Shown here: positions 58,920-64,000 of the stretch, piece after piece
How the letters are laid out: every line of letters begins with the position of its first letter
How positions within the stretch are numbered: the stretch's first letter is position 1
Assembly: GCA_019239915.1 (NCBI GenBank)
Contig: JAFAZF010000013.1
Coordinates: 1 to 64,000, forward strand
DNA length: 64,000 nucleotides
Source: Sphingomonadaceae bacterium
Lineage (GTDB): Bacteria; Pseudomonadota; Alphaproteobacteria; Sphingomonadales; Sphingomonadaceae
Direction: 5' to 3'
Program-made: the position numbers and the translations under genes
Notes under the pieces: model-generated
What the model was told of the DNA's origin: nothing
Databases searched by the model: none
Seen by the model: only the letters and a program-made list of their open reading frames with translations

Positions 58920-59186
58920 TCACTCTTCCAGCGGTATATAGTCGAGCTTCAGGAAATCGTCGGCCATGGGCCCGGCGTAACGCGCGGGGAAGGGCTCGCG
59001 GCCCATCGCCCAGGCCATAATATCGACGTCCTGCTCCTCGAGCAGTGCTTCGAACCAGCTGATCTCGGCCTCGCCCCATTCGGGATGGCGGGAATCGAAA
59101 TAGCCGCCGACGAACAGATCGGCTTCCTTGGTGCCGCGGTGCCAGGCACGGAAGCGCAGCCGCTTGATGTGGGTCTCGCGATCCAT
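58920..59186 (-). CDS. sdhE: FAD assembly factor SdhE
   Basis: 88 residues, the family length. The conserved RGxxE motif is FRAWHRGTKEADLFVGGYFD, followed by ISWFEALLEEQDVDIMAWAM and FLKLDYIPLEE. SdhE helps attach FAD covalently to succinate dehydrogenase. ATG 59184-59186. It stands between mfd and recG, a pairing usual in sphingomonads. Confidence 0.93.
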   Translation of the reverse strand: MDRETHIKRLRFRAWHRGTKEADLFVGGYFDSRHPEWGEAEISWFEALLEEQDVDIMAWAMGREPFPARYAGPMADDFLKLDYIPLEE

Positions 59187-59201
59187 CTGTCCGTCTCTCG
59201 C

Positions 59202-59275
59202 CGTCACGCCAGCGCATGCTGGCACCTCAGGCGTAAGGAGTGCCGACCGCGATGCCAGCTTTCGCTGGCATGACG
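59202..59275. repeat. intergenic palindromic repeat between sdhE and recG
   Basis: CGTCACGCCAGCGCATGCTG followed by GCA (59202-59224) and TGCCAGCTTTCGCTGGCATG followed by ACG (59253-59275) are inverted repeats with three mismatches in 23 bases. It lies between divergent genes and is of the dispersed type with core GCCAGCG/CGCTGGC. Confidence 0.65.
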
Positions 59276-59304
59276 ATGGGGGTTGGGGGAAAGGGCATCT
59301 AGTG

Positions 59305-61392
59305 ATGCGGCCCGAAATCCTCAATCCGCTGTTCGCCGAAATCGAGGCGCTGAAAGGCGTCGGCGCCGGTCTTGCCAAGCCGCTCGGCAAGCTCGGGCTC
59401 GATCGGATCGTCGACCTCCTCTTTCACCTGCCGGTGACGTGGATCGACCGCAAGCGGGTCGAGGTGCTGGAGGAGAGCGACGTCGGTGCGATCGTGACGA
59501 TCCCCCTCACGCCGATCGAGCATCGCGGCGCCGGCGGGCGCGGTCCCTTCCGCGTGATCGCGCAGGACAAGCTCGGCAACACCGTGGTGCTCGCCTATTT
59601 CGGCGGCAATCCGGGTTGGGCGAAGAAGCTGCTGCCGATCGGCGAGACGCGCATCGTCTCGGGCAAGCTCGATCGCTACGGCCAGGAGCTGCAGATCGTC
59701 CATCCCGATCATGTGCTGCCGCTCGGCGAGGCGCTCGACCTGCCTGCGCGCGAGCCGGTCTACGGGCTGTCGGAAGGGCTGACCAACAAGCGGATGGGCC
59801 AGCTCGCGGCGCAGGCGCTGGAGCGCGCGCCCGAACTCGCGGAATGGATCGAGCCGAGCCTGATCGCGACGCGGAGTTGGCCGGGCTGGCGCGAGGCGCT
59901 GCGGCGCGTTCATGCTGATCCTGCTGACGGTATGGCGCGGGATCGCCTCGCCTATGACGAGGTGTTCGCCAACCAGCTTGCGCTGGCGCTCGTCCGAGCG
60001 TCGACGCGACGCCGGCGCGGCCGGGCGCTCGAAGGGGACGGGCGGCTCCGCGCCATGCTCAACCTGCCTTATGCGCCGACCAATGCCCAAGCCCGATCTT
60101 TCAATGAGATAGCGGGTGATCTTGCGCAGGCGACTCCGATGGTGCGGCTGCTCCAGGGCGATGTCGGCTCGGGCAAGACGCTGGTCGCGACGCTGGCGTT
60201 GCTCGTCGCGGTCGAGGCCGGCGCGCAGGGCGCGATGCTGGCGCCGACCGAGCTGCTCGCCCGCCAGCACTACGAGACACTTCAGCAGACTTTGAGCGGC
60301 CTGCCTGTCACCGTCGCGATCCTCACCGGTCGCGAGAAGGGCCGTGTCCGTGAATCGATTCTGATGGGCCTTGCCGACGGCTCGATCGACATCCTCGTCG
60401 GCACGCATGCGATCTTCCAGGAGGCGGTCGCCTACAAGGCGCTCGGCCTCGTCGTCGTCGACGAGCAGCATCGCTTCGGCGTCGCGCAGCGGATGATGCT
60501 CGCCGCCAAGGCGAAAGCGCCGCCGCACCTGCTGGTGATGACCGCCACGCCGATCCCGCGCACGCTGACGCTCACCCATTATGGCGAGATGGACGTGAGC
60601 CGGCTGGACGAGCTGCCGCCGGGGCGAACGCCGGTCGAGACCAGCATCATCTCGGCCGACCGCATCGACGAGGTCGTCACCGGCATCGGCCGCCACATCG
60701 AGAAGGGCGGCCAAGCCTATTGGGTGTGTCCCCTGGTCGAGGAGAGCGAGCAGAGCGACCTCGCCGCCGCCGAGGAACGTGCAGCGGCGCTGCGCGCGCG
60801 CTTCGGCGATCGCATCGGGCTCGTCCACGGCCGCATGAAGGGGCCGGAGAAGGACGCGGCGATGGCGGACTTCGCCGCCGGGCGCACGGCCGTGCTCGTG
60901 GCGACGACCGTGATCGAGGTCGGCGTCAACGTGCCCAATGCGAGCCTAATCATCGTCGAGCATGCCGATCAGTTCGGCCTCGCGCAGCTCCACCAGCTGC
61001 GCGGGCGCGTCGGGCGCGGCGCCGCACGCTCGGTCTGCCTGCTGATGTGGGGCGGATCGCGCGTCGAAGGCATGCCCGGGCGTGCGCTCGGTGAGACCGC
61101 CAAGGCGCGGCTGATGACGATGAAGAACAGCAACGACGGCTTCTTCATCGCCGAGGAGGATCTGCGGCTGCGCGGCGCCGGCGAGATGCTGGGCACGCGC
61201 CAATCGGGCGATGCGGCGCTGCGGCTGGCGACGCCTGAGCAACTCTCCGCGCTCGTCGAAACCGCGCGAGACGACGCCCATCTGCTGATCGAACGCGACG
61301 GCGGGCTCGACGGCGCCCGCGGGCAGGCGGCGCGGATCCTGCTCTATCTGTTCGAGCGAGACGCCGCCGTTGGGCTGCTGCGCGCGGGCTGA
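59305..61392 (+). CDS. recG: ATP-dependent DNA helicase RecG
   Basis: 695 residues, normal size. The N-terminal wedge domain starts LNPLFAEIEALKGVGAGLAK and LFHLPVTWIDRK. Helicase motifs are MVRLLQGDVGSGKTLVATLA (Walker A), LVVVDEQHRFGVAQRMML (DExH), TATPIPRTLTLTHYGEMDVS, and the C-terminal QFGLAQLHQLRGRVGRGAAR. It remodels stalled replication forks and recombination intermediates. ATG 59305 is preferred; GTG 59302 and an upstream frame exist. Divergent from sdhE across the palindromic repeat. Confidence 0.96.
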   Translation: MRPEILNPLFAEIEALKGVGAGLAKPLGKLGLDRIVDLLFHLPVTWIDRKRVEVLEESDVGAIVTIPLTPIEHRGAGGRGPFRVIAQDKLGNTVVLAYFGGNPGWAKKLLPIGETRIVSGKLDRYGQELQIVHPDHVLPLGEALDLPAREPVYGLSEGLTNKRMGQLAAQALERAPELAEWIEPSLIATRSWPGWREALRRVHADPADGMARDRLAYDEVFANQLALALVRASTRRRRGRALEGDGRLRAMLNLPYAPTNAQARSFNEIAGDLAQATPMVRLLQGDVGSGKTLVATLALLVAVEAGAQGAMLAPTELLARQHYETLQQTLSGLPVTVAILTGREKGRVRESILMGLADGSIDILVGTHAIFQEAVAYKALGLVVVDEQHRFGVAQRMMLAAKAKAPPHLLVMTATPIPRTLTLTHYGEMDVSRLDELPPGRTPVETSIISADRIDEVVTGIGRHIEKGGQAYWVCPLVEESEQSDLAAAEERAAALRARFGDRIGLVHGRMKGPEKDAAMADFAAGRTAVLVATTVIEVGVNVPNASLIIVEHADQFGLAQLHQLRGRVGRGAARSVCLLMWGGSRVEGMPGRALGETAKARLMTMKNSNDGFFIAEEDLRLRGAGEMLGTRQSGDAALRLATPEQLSALVETARDDAHLLIERDGGLDGARGQAARILLYLFERDAAVGLLRAG

Positions 61393-61401
61393 CGCACTAT
61401 T

Positions 61402-61740
61402 TCAGAACCGTTCCCACGGCGAGGGCGGCGGCGGCGGATGGGCGAGGATGCGCGTGCAGATCACTTCGCTGAGCGGCTGAAGGAGCTCGCAGCCGATGCG
61501 GCCGCCGAGCGACCAACGGACGAGCGCCTCGCGGCGGCCGGCGATCGGCAGATCGAGCGTCACGCGCTCGCCGACCGCCAGCGCGGCGCTCGACCGCGCC
61601 ATCATGCCATGCGTCGAGATGTCGACGACGTGGATCGCGAACCGCGCCTGCCCGCTGCGGTGTAGCCACGCGCGAATCGACACTTCGTGGCGCGGCGCGC
61701 GCCGCTGCTCGGCGAACGAACTGGATTTCGCGACACCCAC
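61402..61740 (-). CDS. PilZ domain protein
   Basis: 112 residues from GTG 61738-61740. EQRRAPRHEVSIRAWLHRSG holds the RxxxR and VDISTHGMMARSSAALAVGE the DxSxxG motifs of the cyclic-di-GMP-binding PilZ fold. The C-terminus (HPPPPPSPWERF) is proline-rich. It may be an effector for the GGDEF/EAL protein at 53 kb. The frame extends further upstream but without family similarity. Convergent with recG, only 9 bases apart. Confidence 0.8.
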   Translation of the reverse strand: MGVAKSSSFAEQRRAPRHEVSIRAWLHRSGQARFAIHVVDISTHGMMARSSAALAVGERVTLDLPIAGRREALVRWSLGGRIGCELLQPLSEVICTRILAHPPPPPSPWERF

Positions 61741-61798
61741 GACCTCGACCCTCGTCCTTCTTATCGGGGTAAGGTGCCGATGCCATTTTAATTCGCAG

Positions 61799-63034
61799 CT
61801 AAATCGAAGCCTTAGCGACGAGGATACCATGACGCTTGGCGCCGAGGCTGACGCGCAGCGGTTCCGCGCCGGGCCGGATTTCATATTGGCCGTCGCTCAC
61901 CTTCTCGCCGCCGACGCGCACCGCGCCCTCGGCCAGCTTGCGCTTCGCCTCGCCGTTCGAGGCGGCGAGACCAAGACCGGTCAGCGCCGCGATCACGCCA
62001 ATGCTGCCGTCGACCTGGAGCCGCGGCAGCGCATCACCGGTCGCGCCTTCCTCGAAGGTGCGCCTCGCCGTCTCGGCGGCGTCGCTGGCGGCGGCGCTAC
62101 CGCGACAGAGCGCGGTCGCCTCGTTGGCAAGAACCTTCTTCGCCTCGTTGATCTCGGCACCGCCCAGCTCGCCAAGTCGCGCGATCTCGTCCATCGGCAG
62201 ATCGGTGAAGAGCTTGAGACGCGGCAGCACGTCGGCATCCTGCGTGTTCCGCCAGAACTGCCAGTAGTCGTAGGTCGGCAGCTGCTCTTCGTTCAGCCAC
62301 ACCGCGCCGCCGACGGTCTTGCCCATCTTGGTGCCGTCGGCATTGGTGAGCAGCGGCGTCGTCAGCCCGAACATCTGGCGCCCGTCGACACGGCGGGCGA
62401 GCTCGATGCCGTTGACGATATTTCCCCACTGGTCCGATCCGCCCATCTGCAGGCGGCAATCGGCGCGGCGCGACAGCTCGAGGAAATCGTAGGCCTGAAG
62501 AATCATGTAGTTGAATTCGAGGAAGGAGAGCGACTGCTCGCGATCCAGCCGGAGCTTGACCGAATCGAAGCTCAGCATGCGGTTGACCGAGAAATGCTGG
62601 CCGATCTCGCGCAGGAACGGAATATATTCGAGCGCGTCGAGCCACTCGGCATTGTCGAGCATGATCGCGTCGGTGGGGCCGTTTCCGAAGGTTAGAAAGC
62701 GTTCGAACACGCGCTTGATCGAGGCGATATTCGCCGTGATCGTCTCCTCGCCGAGCAGCGAGCGCGCCTCGTCCTTGAACGATGGATCGCCAATCTTGCC
62801 GGTGCCGCCGCCCATGAGCACGATCGGCTTGTGACCGGCGCGTTGAAGCTGGCGCAGCATCATGATCGATACGAGGTGGCCGACATGGAGCGAGGGCGCC
62901 GTGGGATCGAAACCGATATAGCCCGGCACGATCCCCGCGCGCGCCGCTTCGTCCAGCCCCGATGCGTCGGTCAACTGGTGGATATAGCCGCGCTCGTCTA
63001 AGAGCCTGAGGAGGTCGGATCTGTAGGTTGTCAT
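61799..63034 (-). CDS. tyrS: tyrosyl-tRNA synthetase
   Basis: 411 residues. The class I signatures are [20 protein letters not shown] (HIGH variant HVGH) and [20 protein letters not shown] (KMSKS variant KMGKT). [40 protein letters not shown] and [14 protein letters not shown] form the tyrosine site, and a C-terminal S4 domain follows ([20 protein letters not shown]). It charges tRNA-Tyr. Divergent from anmK. Confidence 0.96.
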   Translation of the reverse strand: MTTYRSDLLRLLDERGYIHQLTDASGLDEAARAGIVPGYIGFDPTAPSLHVGHLVSIMMLRQLQRAGHKPIVLMGGGTGKIGDPSFKDEARSLLGEETITANIASIKRVFERFLTFGNGPTDAIMLDNAEWLDALEYIPFLREIGQHFSVNRMLSFDSVKLRLDREQSLSFLEFNYMILQAYDFLELSRRADCRLQMGGSDQWGNIVNGIELARRVDGRQMFGLTTPLLTNADGTKMGKTVGGAVWLNEEQLPTYDYWQFWRNTQDADVLPRLKLFTDLPMDEIARLGELGGAEINEAKKVLANEATALCRGSAAASDAAETARRTFEEGATGDALPRLQVDGSIGVIAALTGLGLAASNGEAKRKLAEGAVRVGGEKVSDGQYEIRPGAEPLRVSLGAKRHGILVAKASI

Positions 63035-63092
63035 CGGCTTACGTCTTGGGGATAGCTGGTCAGGCGCGGGCGCTTAGCAGGGGGTCGAGGTT

Positions 63093-64000
63093 TTGGGTAG
63101 CAGCTTGCTCGCGGTCGGCCTCATGTCGGGGACATCGCTGGACGGTATCGACGCCGCGCTGATCGAGACCGACGGCGAGGGCTTCGTCCAGCCGGTCGCC
63201 TTCCGCTCCGAACCTTATTCCGAACATGCCCGCGCCGAGTTGCGCCACGCCGCCGCGATCGCGCGGCAATATGAGCGGCCACGGCGCGGTTCCTCGATCG
63301 TCGACGCCGAGAAGATGCTGACGCAGCGCCATATCGAGGTGGTGGAGGGGCTGCTTGCGAGCGCCGACGTGCCGGCCTCCAAGGTCGATGTCGTCGGCTT
63401 CCACGGCCAGACGCTGGCGCACCGGCCCGAGCGCGGCTGGACCTGGCAGATCGGCGATGCCGATGCGATGGCGCGTGCGCTCGGCATCGCGGTCGTGAGC
63501 GATTTCCGTGGCGCGGACGTCGCGGCCGGCGGGCAGGGCGCGCCGCTGCTCCCCGTCTATCATCGCGCGCTGACCGCCGGGCTGGAGCGTCCGCTCGCGG
63601 TGCTTAACCTCGGCGGCGTCGGCAACATCACCTGGATCGGCGAGAGTGCGGACGATCTCATCGCGTTCGACACCGGGCCCGGCAACGGCTTGATCGACGA
63701 TTGGGTGATGGCCGAGACCGGCCGCCGCTACGACGAGGGCGGCGCGCTCGCCGCCGAGGGCAGCATCGACGAGAAGGTGCTCGCGGCGATGCTCGACAAC
63801 CCCTGGTTCGACGCGCTGCCGCCCAAGTCGCTCGATCGCGCCGACTTCACCATGCATCCGGCCAAGGGCCTGTCCGCGGCGGACGGCGCCACGACGCTCA
63901 CCGCGTTCACCGCGGCGACCGTCGCGCTGGCGCTCGACCATCTGCCGTCGTCGCCGCGGCGGCTGATCGTCGCCGGCGGCGGCCGCCACAATGCCACGCT
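63093..64000 (+). CDS. anmK: anhydro-N-acetylmuramic acid kinase AnmK (runs off the window)
   Basis: About 302 residues are present; the end lies beyond 64000. VGLMSGTSLDGIDAALIETD at the N-terminus, DVVGFHGQTLAHRPERGWTW, VLNLGGVGNITWIGESADDL and IAFDTGPGNGLIDDWVMAET are AnmK signatures. It phosphorylates and hydrolyses 1,6-anhydro-MurNAc in cell-wall recycling. No ATG fits the N-terminus; TTG 63093 (or TTG 63105) after GGGG/GAGG is the likely start. It is divergent from tyrS with a 58-base gap. Confidence 0.92.
   Translation, partial: MGSSLLAVGLMSGTSLDGIDAALIETDGEGFVQPVAFRSEPYSEHARAELRHAAAIARQYERPRRGSSIVDAEKMLTQRHIEVVEGLLASADVPASKVDVVGFHGQTLAHRPERGWTWQIGDADAMARALGIAVVSDFRGADVAAGGQGAPLLPVYHRALTAGLERPLAVLNLGGVGNITWIGESADDLIAFDTGPGNGLIDDWVMAETGRRYDEGGALAAEGSIDEKVLAAMLDNPWFDALPPKSLDRADFTMHPAKGLSAADGATTLTAFTAATVALALDHLPSSPRRLIVAGGGRHNAT

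Overview
The window is GC-rich alphaproteobacterial DNA. It most resembles a sphingomonad (Sphingomonas or a close relative), judging by chromosomal gene content (mfd, sdhE and recG together; tyrS and anmK divergent), short palindromic intergenic repeats, and an RP4/Ti-like trb conjugation module of the type common in sphingomonad and rhizobial mobile elements. It contains most of a large integrative and conjugative element (ICE, roughly position 1 or earlier to about 46.1-46.8 kb) joined to ordinary chromosome (46.8-64 kb). No integrase, tRNA, CRISPR array or insertion sequence was seen, so the integrase and left end probably lie outside the window.

Region 1-3.5 kb is plus-strand cargo: the end of one GNAT acetyltransferase, a second GNAT, a CynX-like MFS transporter, a pyridoxamine-phosphate-oxidase-fold protein and a LysR regulator. 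Region 3.5-15.8 kb, minus strand, is a complete mating-pair-formation operon in the order traG, copG-like, trbB, C, D, E, J, K, L, F, G, I, then a DUF2274 gene, mostly with overlapping starts and stops. Region 15.9-23.5 kb holds the relaxase, a candidate oriT, a lytic transglycosylase, a TraF-type signal peptidase, DUF2840, a small ribbon-helix-helix protein with ParA, a RepA-like initiator, an AlpA-like regulator and DUF2285 genes. The repA coding sequence carries three 23-bp-spaced iteron-like repeats beside a perfect DnaA box, so the excised element may replicate. Region 23.6-39.2 kb is the usual accessory block of such ICEs: XRE regulator, DUF736, DUF2493, Toprim primase-like protein, a Strawberry-notch helicase/methylase (frameshifted), DUF6927, a ParB-like protein, a PAPS-reductase-like protein and an ArdC antirestriction protein. 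Three of these genes share a similar structured 5' leader.

Region 39.4-46.1 kb is an unusual cargo island. An HNH endonuclease gene diverges from a tightly packed operon: an acyl-carrier-like protein, an XRE regulator, an ImmA/IrrE zinc peptidase whose C-terminus has the three motifs of a chagasin-type cysteine-peptidase inhibitor, a papain-like peptidase with intact catalytic residues, and a divergent thymidylate-synthase-like protein. Converging on it are a uracil-DNA-glycosylase-like gene and a MazG-like nucleotide pyrophosphohydrolase gene. This combines a protease, its likely inhibitor and a metalloprotease switch with nucleotide-pool and uracil enzymes. I infer a candidate defence or stress-response system, and it is the main item to follow up.

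Region 46.8-64 kb is chromosome: a class A penicillin-binding protein, a retropepsin-like protease, flavodoxin-like, lipoprotein, DUF2784 and YjbQ genes; nadK and moaA; a GGDEF/EAL protein; mfd with an in-frame palindromic repeat insertion; sdhE; recG; a PilZ protein; tyrS; and the start of anmK. Palindromic repeats flank mfd and sdhE.
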